A DNA stretch of 64,000 bases from CAZVLE01 sp964627855 (GCA_964627855.1 CAZVLE010000047.1:1-64000); one strand, 5' to 3'. Shown: positions 52,355 to 61,399, counted from the stretch's first letter. Notes: generated by a model not told the origin, from the letters alone. Made by a program: numbers and translations.

Positions 52355-53227
52355 ATGTTGCTAAAAAAGTATTATCACTTGACATGGGGAGTGATGGAAT
52401 TGTTACAGAAGGACGTTGCCGCCAGTAGCTTAAGAGACGCTAAGGTTGCAATAAAAACACCAACCCTGAAATCAGTAGAAAAAGCTTTTGATGTTTTGGC
52501 ATGTTACACACACGACACTCCCGATTTCAGCATGAATGAATTAGCCCAAAAACTGGGAGTCAGTAAAGGCAGTATTCACCGGATCCTGATAACCGCACAA
52601 AAAAAAGGCTTTATTGAAAAAAATGATCAAACTAAAAGATATCAACTTGGCACGAAGCTTTTTGAATTGGGCAGTATAGTGATGTCGCGTACGAACTTAA
52701 GTACTGAATCTCTACCTTTTCTACGTAATCTAACTTCTAAAACTGGAGAGACGTCTTATGTAATTATAAGAGACCAGGATGAAGCACTGTGTATTCAATC
52801 TGTTGAAGGGCACAATTACCTGCGGGTTTTATTTTTGGAAGTCGGCAAAAAAATGCCGCTTTATATCGGAGCCGGACCAAAGATAATCCTCTCTAACTTG
52901 GATGATACGGAGATAGCAGAATGGTTCAACAGAAATCCAAACAGGGTTAAATGGACTGAACACACAGTAACCGATCAGGAATTAATATGGCAGGACATCA
53001 TGAGAATAAGAAAAAGAGGTTACGCTGAAAGTATAGAAGATGTGACTGATGGAGTAACCTCAGTAGGAGCTCCGATCAGGGATGCCCAGGGCAAGGTTAT
53101 CGCTGCTGTTAGCATTGGAGGGGCCAGCATTAATTTTTCTGATAACAAGATCGAAAATCGGGTAAAAATGGTAATAGATACCGGCCTGCAAATTTCAAAA
53201 AGAATGGGCTTCAGCGGTAAAATTTAA
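52355..53227 (+). CDS. IclR-family transcriptional regulator
   Basis: About 290 residues. The N-terminal helix-turn-helix is FSMNELAQKLGVSKGSIHRI and a C-terminal IclR effector domain includes GETSYVIIRDQDEALCIQSV and a late VTSVGAPIRDAQGKVIAAVS. The start is uncertain: ATG 52355 has AAAGG seven bases upstream, while ATG 52394 follows GGGGAGTG too closely. It likely controls the carbohydrate cluster in response to a pathway metabolite. Confidence 0.88.
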   Translation: MLLKKYYHLTWGVMELLQKDVAASSLRDAKVAIKTPTLKSVEKAFDVLACYTHDTPDFSMNELAQKLGVSKGSIHRILITAQKKGFIEKNDQTKRYQLGTKLFELGSIVMSRTNLSTESLPFLRNLTSKTGETSYVIIRDQDEALCIQSVEGHNYLRVLFLEVGKKMPLYIGAGPKIILSNLDDTEIAEWFNRNPNRVKWTEHTVTDQELIWQDIMRIRKRGYAESIEDVTDGVTSVGAPIRDAQGKVIAAVSIGGASINFSDNKIENRVKMVIDTGLQISKRMGFSGKI

Positions 53228-53274
53228 TTTCAATAAATTAATGCGCTTATTATTGCCATTAGGAGGTTTTTTAG

Positions 53275-54354
53275 ATGGAACCAGCTGTGTTTAAAAGTCC
53301 GCTGCATCAAATGACCGAAACAATGCTTACAGACTTTTGGAATGACTCGTGCTCAATTGATGAGCTTAATTATGCCATAAATTACGGGGCGACAGGTGCA
53401 ACAACAAATCCGGTTATAGTCGGAAATGTTCTCAAGGAAGAACGTGAACAATATGAAGACCGCATCATCGAAATGATCAATGCTTTCCCGAAAGCAACTG
53501 AAGATGAGTTAACCTGGAAACTGAATGAAGAAATGGCCGTTGCCGGAGCAAAATTGCTGAGGCCGGTTTATGAAGCCACTAATGGTAAAAAAGGGCGACT
53601 GTCAATACAAACTAATTCTAAATACTACCGCAACTGGGAAAAGCTTTATGAGCAGGCGTTGCATTTCTACACACTGACGCCAAATATTCAGGTTAAAATG
53701 CCTGTAACTAAGGCTGGAATAAAGGCTATTGAAGAAGCCACATATCATGGAGTGAGTATTAATGCAACAGTTAGTTTCAGTGTGCCTCAGGCACTGGCAG
53801 TGGCAGGAGCAGTTGAAAGAGCCCTGGAACGACGAAAGGCGGAAAATAAGGATATTGAGAAGATGTCCCCGGTCTGCACAATCATGCTCGGCAGAATAGA
53901 CGACTGGCTCAAAGATGTTGTTAAACGTGATGGTATCGAAATTAACCCGGAATACCTGGAGTGGCCCGGTGTGGCAATTATGAAAAAGGCATACGGCTTA
54001 TTTCAGGAACATGGATACAGGACCCGTCTTTTAGCCGCGGCTTACCGTAATAGCTATCAGTGGACAGAGCTGATGGGTGGCGATATTGTATTGACCATGC
54101 CACATGCCTGGATTAAAAAATTCAACGAATCAGCAGTCACTGTAGAACCTAAAATCGATACACCTGTTGATAGCAAGATTATTGACACCCTAAAAAGCCT
54201 GATTCCGGAGTTTGTCAAGAGCTATGAACCGGAGGGAATGCAGCCGGATGAGTTTGACAGTTTTGGTGCTGTCAATAAAACATTGCGTCAGTTTCTTGCC
54301 GGATACGATGAGCTTGTCAATATGATCCGTGACTATATGGTTGTCGTTAAGTAA
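53275..54354 (+). CDS. Transaldolase-family protein
   Basis: 359-residue TIM-barrel aldolase. It has GATGATTNPVIVGNVL near the N-terminus and the segment NIQVKMPVTKAGIKAIEE with the expected Schiff-base Lys of the family. GVSINATVSFSVPQALAVA follows. It is longer than the common 215-residue Firmicutes type and resembles long transaldolase-like proteins in carbohydrate clusters. TTAGGAGG precedes the ATG. It likely cleaves a phosphorylated sugar into C3 units. Confidence 0.85.
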   Translation: MEPAVFKSPLHQMTETMLTDFWNDSCSIDELNYAINYGATGATTNPVIVGNVLKEEREQYEDRIIEMINAFPKATEDELTWKLNEEMAVAGAKLLRPVYEATNGKKGRLSIQTNSKYYRNWEKLYEQALHFYTLTPNIQVKMPVTKAGIKAIEEATYHGVSINATVSFSVPQALAVAGAVERALERRKAENKDIEKMSPVCTIMLGRIDDWLKDVVKRDGIEINPEYLEWPGVAIMKKAYGLFQEHGYRTRLLAAAYRNSYQWTELMGGDIVLTMPHAWIKKFNESAVTVEPKIDTPVDSKIIDTLKSLIPEFVKSYEPEGMQPDEFDSFGAVNKTLRQFLAGYDELVNMIRDYMVVVK

Positions 54355-54363
54355 CCTGTTGTC

Positions 54364-55908
54364 CTAATTCCCATCAAGCCTGACCAGTTTATTGAGGCCG
54401 TTCAGGTAAGCTTTTACGCTGGCCTCGATAATATCGGTGCTGGTTCCACGACCGGTGATGGTGCGATCCTGGTATGAAAGCTGAACCTGAACTTCCCCAA
54501 GGGCATCCCGTCCCTGGGTTACAGCGTTGATGCGATATTTTTCCAGGCCGATACTGAGTCCTGTTATTTTATTGATAGCATTATAGGCGGCGTCAATAGG
54601 GCCGGAACCGACGGCAACTTCTTCGATGGTGCTGTCATCTTCCTTCCTGAGTCGGATGATCGCGGCAGGAATGCTCTTGCTGCCGCTGACTGTCTGCAAA
54701 TAATCAAGCCTGTATTTCGGTTCGGTAAAGGAGAGGTGATCGAGAACCAGGGCCTCGAGATCTTCCGGGTAGACTTCTTTTTTCTTGTCGGCAAGGTTGA
54801 CAAAATGTTCATAAATCTTGTTAAGCTGTTCGCTGTCCAGGTTAAAACCGAGCTTTTTGAGCTGATCGAGAACAGCATGGCGACCTGAACGGGCAGTAAG
54901 ACACATTTGCGCTGCTTTTCCGCCTATCAATTCGGCATCAATTATTTCATAGGTTTGCTTATTCTTTAGAATCCCATCCTGGTGTATACCGGATGAATGG
55001 GCAAAAGCGTTCAGACCGACAACAGCCTTATTGACAGGGATGGCTATGCGCGTCAGCTTGCTGACGAGGCGGCTGGTTCTGTAAATTTCAGGAAAATTAA
55101 GGTCGGTATAAAAGGGAAGGGAGTTCTGCCTGATTCGCAGGGCTACCGCTATTTCTTCCAGGGCGGCGTTACCGGCCCGTTCACCGATCCCGTTGATATT
55201 ACATTCTATTTGTCTGGCCCCATTTTTTACAGCTTCCAGTGAATTAGCAACGGCCAGCCCAAGATCATTATGGCAATGAACACTGATAATGACCTTTTCA
55301 ATGCCTTTGACATTTTCTCGCAGGCGCCTGATCATTGCTCCGAATTCCTCCGGAATGGCATAACCCACAGTATCGGGAATGTTTAGAACGGTAGCACCTG
55401 CTTTGATCACTTCTTCGAGTAGCTTATATAGATACTCTTCCCTGGCCCTTGTTGCATCTTCCGGCGAGTATTCAACGTCATCTGTAAAACGACGGGCATA
55501 TTTAACAGCTTCCACACCCTGTTCCATTAATTGTTGCGGATCTTTTTTTAACTTATGGGTCATGTGAATATCAGAAGCGCCGAGGAAGACATGAAGCCTG
55601 GGCCTCTCTGCCTCCTTAATTGCCTCCCAGGCAGCATCTATATCGCCCTGGACAGCCCTTGCCAGGGCACATATAGTAGGACCCTTAACTTGCCTGGCAA
55701 TGGCCTGTACAGCTTTTAATTCGCCTGGAGATGAGACTGGAAAACCGGCTTCAATAATATCGACATTTAAGCGAGCCAGCTGACGGGCTACCTCCAGTTT
55801 TTCCTCGTAATTCAAACGTGCCCCCGGAGTTTGCTCACCGTCACGCAGAGTACTGTCAAAAAGGTAAATTTTCTCCGCTGTATTTTCAGATCTTTTTTCT
55901 TCGCTCAT
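54364..55908 (-). CDS. leuA: 2-isopropylmalate synthase
   Basis: First committed step of leucine synthesis: acetyl-CoA plus 2-oxoisovalerate. The 514-residue protein has DSTLRDGEQTPGARLNYEEK, the metal site VHCHNDLGLAVANS, NGIGERAGNAALEE, and a full C-terminal LeuA regulatory domain from about residue 370 (leucine feedback). AGGAGG precedes the ATG. A T-box leader lies directly upstream, so expression should rise when leucyl-tRNA is uncharged. It is convergent with the transaldolase gene. Confidence 0.95.
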   Translation of the reverse strand: MSEEKRSENTAEKIYLFDSTLRDGEQTPGARLNYEEKLEVARQLARLNVDIIEAGFPVSSPGELKAVQAIARQVKGPTICALARAVQGDIDAAWEAIKEAERPRLHVFLGASDIHMTHKLKKDPQQLMEQGVEAVKYARRFTDDVEYSPEDATRAREEYLYKLLEEVIKAGATVLNIPDTVGYAIPEEFGAMIRRLRENVKGIEKVIISVHCHNDLGLAVANSLEAVKNGARQIECNINGIGERAGNAALEEIAVALRIRQNSLPFYTDLNFPEIYRTSRLVSKLTRIAIPVNKAVVGLNAFAHSSGIHQDGILKNKQTYEIIDAELIGGKAAQMCLTARSGRHAVLDQLKKLGFNLDSEQLNKIYEHFVNLADKKKEVYPEDLEALVLDHLSFTEPKYRLDYLQTVSGSKSIPAAIIRLRKEDDSTIEEVAVGSGPIDAAYNAINKITGLSIGLEKYRINAVTQGRDALGEVQVQLSYQDRTITGRGTSTDIIEASVKAYLNGLNKLVRLDGN

Positions 55909-55957
55909 TTTAATCTCCTCCTAATGTAATATGAACATGAGAGTGGGGGAGAGCAAT

Positions 55958-55985
55958 AAAAAAACCTTCGCCGGAGAGACGAAAG
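55958..55985 (-). terminator. T-box terminator hairpin of leuA
   Basis: On the minus strand CTTTCGTC pairs with GGCGAAGG around TCTCC and is followed by seven Ts. It forms when the T-box antiterminator is not stabilised. Confidence 0.85.
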
Positions 55986-56225
55986 TTTATTTTCGTGGTA
56001 CCACTCTTCTTGGCGGCATAACTTCTACCACCCACTCTTTATAGTAACGGAAGCTTCCGGCCGGATCTACTCTTGACCATCAGGTGCAGGCCAGTTTCAA
56101 TCGACGGTTCACGGGGGAGTTCACGGCTTTTCCGGACCGCCTCACACCAGCCGGCGGCTCTCTGGGTCGGATTCTGGGCCACTACTAGTCCCGATCATAA
56201 CCTTGTAGTATAGGGTTTTCTTAAA
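55958..56225 (-). ncRNA. T-box leader of leuA (leucine-responsive)
   Basis: On the minus strand a long structured leader contains an AGAGAG motif in Stem I and the T-box AGAGTGGTACCACG (55994-56007), followed by the terminator at 55958. The UGGU of the bulge pairs with ACCA, fitting a tRNA with discriminator A, as tRNA-Leu has. A plausible specifier is CTC within GAACTCCCC. Position upstream of leuA supports leucine. Confidence 0.9.
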
Positions 56226-56246
56226 ATGTTTACGAACTTAGATGAT

Positions 56247-56275
56247 AGATTACAATATCAAAGTAATTTTGTCAA
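56247..56275 (-). promoter_or_regulatory. leuA promoter
   Basis: On the minus strand TTGACA (56270-56275), 17-bp spacer, TAATCT (56247-56252), giving a start near 56240 at the head of the T-box leader. Confidence 0.75.
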
Positions 56276-56427
56276 GCAAGTGGAAGCCTTTTTAGTGATT
56301 AGATTATTGCTATGGTCCTTGACAAAAAGAGATTGCTCATTCAGAATATAAATATAATTCCGTTTTTCTTGTTTCATGCCAGAAAAATGTCATTAAAGAT
56401 CAGATATGCTTCCAAGTGGTGGCTGAC

Positions 56428-57321
56428 ATGAATTCTGAAACCGGCAAAAAAACTTATTTAAACAATTCTGAGCAGCTAGCCCTCTTGCGGCAACCAAATC
56501 CGAAGGCTCCTACGGGTTTGCGAAACCTTTGCCTGATAACCCTGATGCTAAAAACCGGGCTGCGGGTGGGAGAGGTGATCAATTTAAGGGAAAAATCGAT
56601 TGATTGGGTCAACGGTAAGATAACGGTGGGAGAGAGCGGTACAGCCGGTTCGCGCATGCTTTGGGTCGGCGATTCTGAACTGCGGCTCTTAGAACAATGG
56701 CGCCTCATCAAACCGCATTACAGTCAGTATTTTTTTTCAACTCTCGATGGCAACCGGATTAAAGATCGTTATGTCAGGGAAATGGTAAAGAGATTGGCTC
56801 GCAAGGCCGGTCTTGGCAATAATATCCATCCCAACTTGCTGCGCTCCACTTTTGCCATTGAATTTTATCGTGAATACGGTGATCTCAAACTATTGCAAAA
56901 ATCACTCGGTCACAGCGATCTTTCAACAACCAGGGCTTATGCTAAACAGGTGTTCGGCAAACATTTTGATCAGCACCCGCGAGATAATTATTCCAGGCGT
57001 AGTGGAGCTCCCTGCCTGGATAGCGATTACTCAGGTAAGGGATTAGAATATGATAATAGAACATGCCTAGAGAAGGAAACAAGGCCCACCGGCATAACTT
57101 ACAATCAGGTAGAGGCTAATAACGAAAGCAATGGAAAATCTGGCAGCCATGATGAACCGGTGATATCAGTTTTCGCAGAGCAGGGGATGGATAAAAGCGA
57201 AGTCAGCATACCGGCCTTAAAATGCAGTCAGTGCAGTTATGTCCTTCGCTACAGGGGAGATTGTCCAAGGTGCGGAACCTCTTTTATTGATATTCTAAGG
57301 CACTGGGGTCGCAATGTCTGA
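56428..57321 (+). CDS. Tyrosine recombinase catalytic domain with C-terminal zinc ribbon
   Basis: 297 residues from ATG 56428. The recombinase core begins almost at the N-terminus with LITLMLKTGLRVGEVINL, which holds the first catalytic Arg, then HPNLLRSTFA (His-x-x-Arg box), LGHSDLSTTRAYAK with the second His and the nucleophile Tyr. The usual SAM-like core-binding domain is missing. A linker of about 70 residues leads to CSQCSYVLRYRGDCPRCG, a four-Cys zinc ribbon. It is neither an XerC/D nor a standard phage integrase, and no element ends are obvious. A GTG at 56416 is an alternative start. Confidence 0.8.
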   Translation: MNSETGKKTYLNNSEQLALLRQPNPKAPTGLRNLCLITLMLKTGLRVGEVINLREKSIDWVNGKITVGESGTAGSRMLWVGDSELRLLEQWRLIKPHYSQYFFSTLDGNRIKDRYVREMVKRLARKAGLGNNIHPNLLRSTFAIEFYREYGDLKLLQKSLGHSDLSTTRAYAKQVFGKHFDQHPRDNYSRRSGAPCLDSDYSGKGLEYDNRTCLEKETRPTGITYNQVEANNESNGKSGSHDEPVISVFAEQGMDKSEVSIPALKCSQCSYVLRYRGDCPRCGTSFIDILRHWGRNV

Positions 57322-57583
57322 GAGAGAAGGGCCGGGATAGGTATAATTAGAGGGTCATAGAAAGCCAGATATTACTTCCGATAATGTATCTTATGTAAAC
57401 TAAATAGGATCACAATAATCAGGATTGCCTGCACCAGAAGCTTTTAAGGCAAGCGCTGGCTGTTTCTCTGTTATTTTGTTTTTCATTGAGCCCTTTTTAG
57501 GTAGCCTTTCTATTGTTATAATATATGAAGTAATAAAAGTTTGATCAATTTCATGACGATTATTTTACGGAGGTTTTCTTTTT

Positions 57584-58471
57584 TTGAACAGAATCATTGC
57601 TGCTGCTTTGCTTTTCATTTTTATCTTTTTGCTCTTTATTTTACTTTCCTGCTCTGATCATGACCTCAACCAGGCTGTGGATAACCAGGCTGTGGATCAA
57701 ACCGAAGAAACACTTGGGCCTCCTCAGGAAAAAAGTGTCCAGGTCGAGCTGGATGAAACCATTCATCTACCAATAATTGGTATTTATTCAGGTGAAGGAA
57801 GCTGGCCGGAGAATGTTACTGCTTTTAAGAACTTCCTGGCCGAATACAATTTCCAATGGCAGGAGTTTAACAGTGACAGTATAAACTCAGATCACTTCTA
57901 CGAGGAAGTTGATATGATTATATTCCCTGGTGGTTTTGCTGCAGAATATCGTCATGCCCTTAAAAATCATCAAAAAATACGCTCATTCGTTGAAAATGGC
58001 GGTTCATATGTTGGTATTTGTGCCGGCGCTTATTATGCCGCCACTATTTTTAATTGGCAGGGCACTGCCTATGAATATCCATTGAGTATTTTCCCCGGCA
58101 CTGCCGCCGGACCATTAAATGGCGAACTTAACTGGGGCGATGCGGCAGCATTAATCATTAACAGTGATGCTGTTCCCAATCAAGGATTCCCTGATCAGAT
58201 CGATGTCTATTATTTCGACGGACCATATTTTACTGTGAATCCCGACAATGAAGAGTCTGTCGATATAATAGCCCGTTACGACTTAAATGATGAAGCTGCC
58301 GTTGTGGCAGGTTCATTCGGTACGGGGCGTTATTTGCTCCTGGGGCCACACCCGGAATTAGGCCGCTTTGACCCTGAAGCGCCCGGCTCAAACACCGACG
58401 GCGAAGATGGTGCACAGTGGCCATGGTTATACTCCCTCCTGCTCTGGCTTCATGGCTCAACCCGGGGTTAG
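57584..58471 (+). CDS. Class-I glutamine-amidotransferase-fold lipoprotein (biotin-ligase N-domain-like)
   Basis: 295 residues with a TTG start behind ACGGAGG. A hydrophobic signal peptide ends at a lipobox Cys (LLSC, residue 23), so it is probably membrane anchored outside. The fold resembles the BPL_N / GATase-1-like domain, with candidate nucleophile Cys in GICAGAYYA and a later GPHPE. No glutaminase partner is visible. The protein may be a peptidase-like or sensor protein of the envelope; its function is unknown. Confidence 0.75.
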   Translation: MNRIIAAALLFIFIFLLFILLSCSDHDLNQAVDNQAVDQTEETLGPPQEKSVQVELDETIHLPIIGIYSGEGSWPENVTAFKNFLAEYNFQWQEFNSDSINSDHFYEEVDMIIFPGGFAAEYRHALKNHQKIRSFVENGGSYVGICAGAYYAATIFNWQGTAYEYPLSIFPGTAAGPLNGELNWGDAAALIINSDAVPNQGFPDQIDVYYFDGPYFTVNPDNEESVDIIARYDLNDEAAVVAGSFGTGRYLLLGPHPELGRFDPEAPGSNTDGEDGAQWPWLYSLLLWLHGSTRG

Positions 58472-58500
58472 AATCAGGATGTGCTATAATGATTAAAGCT

Positions 58501-58652
58501 TAACTGCTTAGCTATAAGTTTAAGTGTATGGTTGTTCCAAGTCGCTCGCGATGCCCATAAATTAGTAGAGTAGGAGCAGCTTAAGTGTATGGGCAGCGCT
58601 GGCACCTTGGAACGGGCAATCATCATTGTCATATTCCAGGCTGAGTAGTTAC
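58501..58652 (+). repeat. Dispersed intergenic repeat, copy 3 (core inverted)
   Basis: The arms TTCCAAGTCGCTCGCGATGCCCA (58535-58557; exactly 20+ bases not repeated elsewhere in full) and TGGGCAGCGCTGGCACC...GGAA (58590-58612) pair as an imperfect stem. The 32-bp core at 58558-58589 reads TAAATTAG...CTTAAGTGTA, the reverse complement of the core in copies 1 and 2. The right tail CATCATTGTCATATTCCA is shared. No ORF. Confidence 0.75.
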
Positions 58653-58688
58653 TTAAAGCAATCTTTTAGATAAGGATGGTGGTTCGTT

Positions 58689-60029
58689 CTGCGCCGTTTA
58701 TTAGTTATCCTAATTGCCTTTCTCTTAATTGTTGCCCTTGCCTTAGCCGTTCTTCAGGCTACTAATATAATGCCTCTTTTCAATTTGAACAGGGACTTAA
58801 GTGAAACGGTCCTTACCGTTGAAGATAACACGCAAACCAGTGAAGAGTTTGTTGAAGCTACTGAACCCGAACCTGAACCCGAACCTGATCTGCGCACCAT
58901 CAGGATGGCAGTTGTCGGCGACATAACAGCTCATGTGCCCCAGATTGATCAGGCTTTACTACCGGATGGTAGTTATGATTTCCGGCCCAGCTTTGAAATA
59001 ATTGCTCCCTACCTGCAGGCAGCTGATCTGGCCGTGGGAGACCTCGAAACCTGCCAGGCCGGTCCGGACCTTCGTTCCATAGGCTGGGGTGTTACCGGTT
59101 ACACCGGTTACCCGGAATTTAATGCTCCCGATGAATTCTCGGAAGCTTTAAAAGAAGCCGGTTTCGATGCCCTGACTTTTGCCAATAATCATACCCTGGA
59201 TCGCGGTTACGACGGTGTTATCAGGACCCTGACCCACGTGCGCAGCCTTGGCCTTGAAACCTTTGGTGCTTATAAGAGCTGGGAAGAACGTAACAACCCC
59301 TTAATCATCGATGTTGACGGCCTAAAAATTGCTTTTCTGGGCTATACCTATGGCACTAATGGTATTCCGGTTTTAGAAGGACATGAATATAGCGTTAACC
59401 TCATTACTGATTTCTACGATATTACACCGATTCTCGATGACATTCAGACAGCCCGTGCTAATGGTGCTGACCTGGTTGCAGTCTTCCCTCACTGGGGTGA
59501 AATGTACTTTTCTGAGCCGCAGCCGCAGCGCCTGCGTGATGTTGCCGCTGAAATGGCTGCTGCCGGAGCCGATCTCATCATGGGCGGTCATCCCCACTAT
59601 ATCCAACCCATCGAATGGTTCTTTAATCTAGATGAAGACGGCACCGAGAGATCTACACTGGCTGTTTACTCTCTCGGTAATTTTATTTCCAACCAGAACC
59701 GCCGTTTTGATCATATCCCTTCACCTTTTGTTGAATTCGGCCTGATGCTTGAAATTGAAATGATCAAAGATATGGATAACCAGAAGGCCTGGATCAGTGA
59801 CGCCGACTATGAAATAACCTGGGTCAACCTTGACTGGCGTCACCGCATTATTCCTCTGTCCGAACTTTTTGCCGGGTCTCCCGACGACTATCACGTTACT
59901 GAAGCCCAGGCAGAAGATCTTAAGATGTGGGATCAACGCAATCGAGAAGTTGTGGAATTTTACGGCCACACGCAGGATCTTGAAAAAGTAAGAACTATCT
60001 CGGAAGCGATGCAAAAGAATCTTAAATAA
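58689..60029 (+). CDS. CapA-like metallophosphatase-fold protein, probable CTG start, membrane anchored
   Basis: About 446 residues. The PGA_cap/CapA domain begins with RMAVVGDITAH (metal Asp), contains GDLETCQAG, FANNHTLDRGYDG (Asn-His) and GGHPHYIQPIEW (His-x-His). The first in-frame ATG (58770) lies after a hydrophobic segment; upstream, the frame stays open to a TAA at 58671. No ATG, GTG or TTG occurs there, but CTG 58689 follows GGATGGTGG. Starting there gives RRLLVILIAFLLIVALALAV, a credible signal anchor. Repeated Glu-Pro residues follow. CapA relatives act in poly-gamma-glutamate export or cell-envelope polymer handling. Confidence 0.85.
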   Translation: MRRLLVILIAFLLIVALALAVLQATNIMPLFNLNRDLSETVLTVEDNTQTSEEFVEATEPEPEPEPDLRTIRMAVVGDITAHVPQIDQALLPDGSYDFRPSFEIIAPYLQAADLAVGDLETCQAGPDLRSIGWGVTGYTGYPEFNAPDEFSEALKEAGFDALTFANNHTLDRGYDGVIRTLTHVRSLGLETFGAYKSWEERNNPLIIDVDGLKIAFLGYTYGTNGIPVLEGHEYSVNLITDFYDITPILDDIQTARANGADLVAVFPHWGEMYFSEPQPQRLRDVAAEMAAAGADLIMGGHPHYIQPIEWFFNLDEDGTERSTLAVYSLGNFISNQNRRFDHIPSPFVEFGLMLEIEMIKDMDNQKAWISDADYEITWVNLDWRHRIIPLSELFAGSPDDYHVTEAQAEDLKMWDQRNREVVEFYGHTQDLEKVRTISEAMQKNLK

Positions 60030-60070
60030 TTCCGGCAGCACGGTGACTCTTTTTTCAGGAGGAATCTGAC

Positions 60071-61297
60071 TTGAATATAGGTATTTTTACCGACAGTTAT
60101 AGGCCCTATACTAGCGGTGTTGTGAGATCTATTGAGCTTTTTTCCCGCGAATTTGTTTCCAGGGGACACAAAGTCTATATTTTTGGCCCCGACTATCCGC
60201 TCCTCCAACCTCCCAGGGAAGAGGGAGTATTTCGTTTTATTTCCGTACCCTGGCCAACAAATCCGGATTTTTCACTACCTATTCCAATTTCTGCTCAATT
60301 AGGTTTGACTATGAAGAAGATTGATCTAGATATTGTTCATGTCCACTCCCCTTTCTTGCTTGGCAGTCTCGGTGCAAGAGCTGCCAGACGCTATAAATTA
60401 CCGTTGCTATTTACTTTTCATACTCTTTATGAGCAGTACGTTCATTATTTCCCCTTCGCTGAAAAAGCATCTAAACAGGTTGTCCAGGCTATAGCCCGTG
60501 ATTTTTGTAACCGCTGCAATATGGTAGTGGCACCTTCCCAGCTGGTCGTCAACTACCTGCGAAGAATTGGTGTTGAATCTTCAGTTGTTACTATACCAAC
60601 CGGCCTGGACCTTGAAGAATTCAGGCAGCTTAATACAAACTGGTTCGCGGAAAAGTATGCTATCAATAAATCGGATAGGATCCTGCTTTTCGTCGGTAGA
60701 TTAGGCAAAGAAAAAAATGTGACCTTCCTGCTGAAAGCTTTTCAAAAGGTTCAGGAACATTTTCCGGAAACACATCTGGCCCTAGTAGGCAGCGGTCCGT
60801 TGGAGAATTATCTTCACAAACTTAGCAGGCAGCTGGAAATTGAGGATCGGGTTATTTTTACCGGGGTTTTGCCAAGACATGAAATTGTTCATTGTTATGC
60901 CAGCGCCGATCTCTTTGTTTTTCCCTCTGTAACAGATACACAGGGTCTTGTGATCGGCGAAGCAAAAGCGACCGGTTTGCCGGTTGTTGCTATTCGCGCT
61001 TTTGGGCCGGCAGAAATGGTCTTGCATGGTGAAGATGGTTTGTTGACCGATCCCTCCCTCCCCTCCTTCACAGAGGCTATCATTGAACTGCTTGCCGACA
61101 GGCAACTCTATGAACGAATGAGCAAACAGGCCCTTAAGAATGCTTCTCTCATATCATCTTCTCACTGTGCCGAGATGATGTTGCAGGTTTACGAAGATTT
61201 ACTGGAAGAAAAGACTTGTGCCCCCTTAAAAAGGAAGCCATATCGTAAAAGTAGGAACAAGAATTTCAAGAGAAATAACAGTTCAATGCTGAGTTAA
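60071..61297 (+). CDS. GT4-family glycosyltransferase
   Basis: 408 residues, starting at TTG 60071 after AGGAGG. It begins NIGIFTDSYRPYTSGVVRS, includes DIVHVHSPFLLG, LFVGRLGKEKNV and the acceptor EAKATGLPVV. This is typical of alpha-glucosyl/mannosyl transferases acting on diacylglycerol or other lipids. A basic tail (KRKPYRKSRNKNFKRN) may bind the membrane. It follows the CapA-like gene by 41 bp, so an envelope role is likely. Confidence 0.88.
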   Translation: MNIGIFTDSYRPYTSGVVRSIELFSREFVSRGHKVYIFGPDYPLLQPPREEGVFRFISVPWPTNPDFSLPIPISAQLGLTMKKIDLDIVHVHSPFLLGSLGARAARRYKLPLLFTFHTLYEQYVHYFPFAEKASKQVVQAIARDFCNRCNMVVAPSQLVVNYLRRIGVESSVVTIPTGLDLEEFRQLNTNWFAEKYAINKSDRILLFVGRLGKEKNVTFLLKAFQKVQEHFPETHLALVGSGPLENYLHKLSRQLEIEDRVIFTGVLPRHEIVHCYASADLFVFPSVTDTQGLVIGEAKATGLPVVAIRAFGPAEMVLHGEDGLLTDPSLPSFTEAIIELLADRQLYERMSKQALKNASLISSSHCAEMMLQVYEDLLEEKTCAPLKRKPYRKSRNKNFKRNNSSMLS

Positions 61298-61370
61298 TTA
61301 CGCACCTTTATCAATAGGTTGATCCCTTCAAGGACAAACTAACAAGTTAAAATCTCTGAAAATGAATAGC

Positions 61371-61399
61371 TTGCTTAAGCCGGCGGGCTTGTTTATAAT
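61371..61399 (+). promoter_or_regulatory. Promoter of tRNA-Gln
   Basis: TTGCTT (61371-61376), 17-bp spacer, TATAAT (61394-61399); the tRNA starts 14 bases later. Confidence 0.65.
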
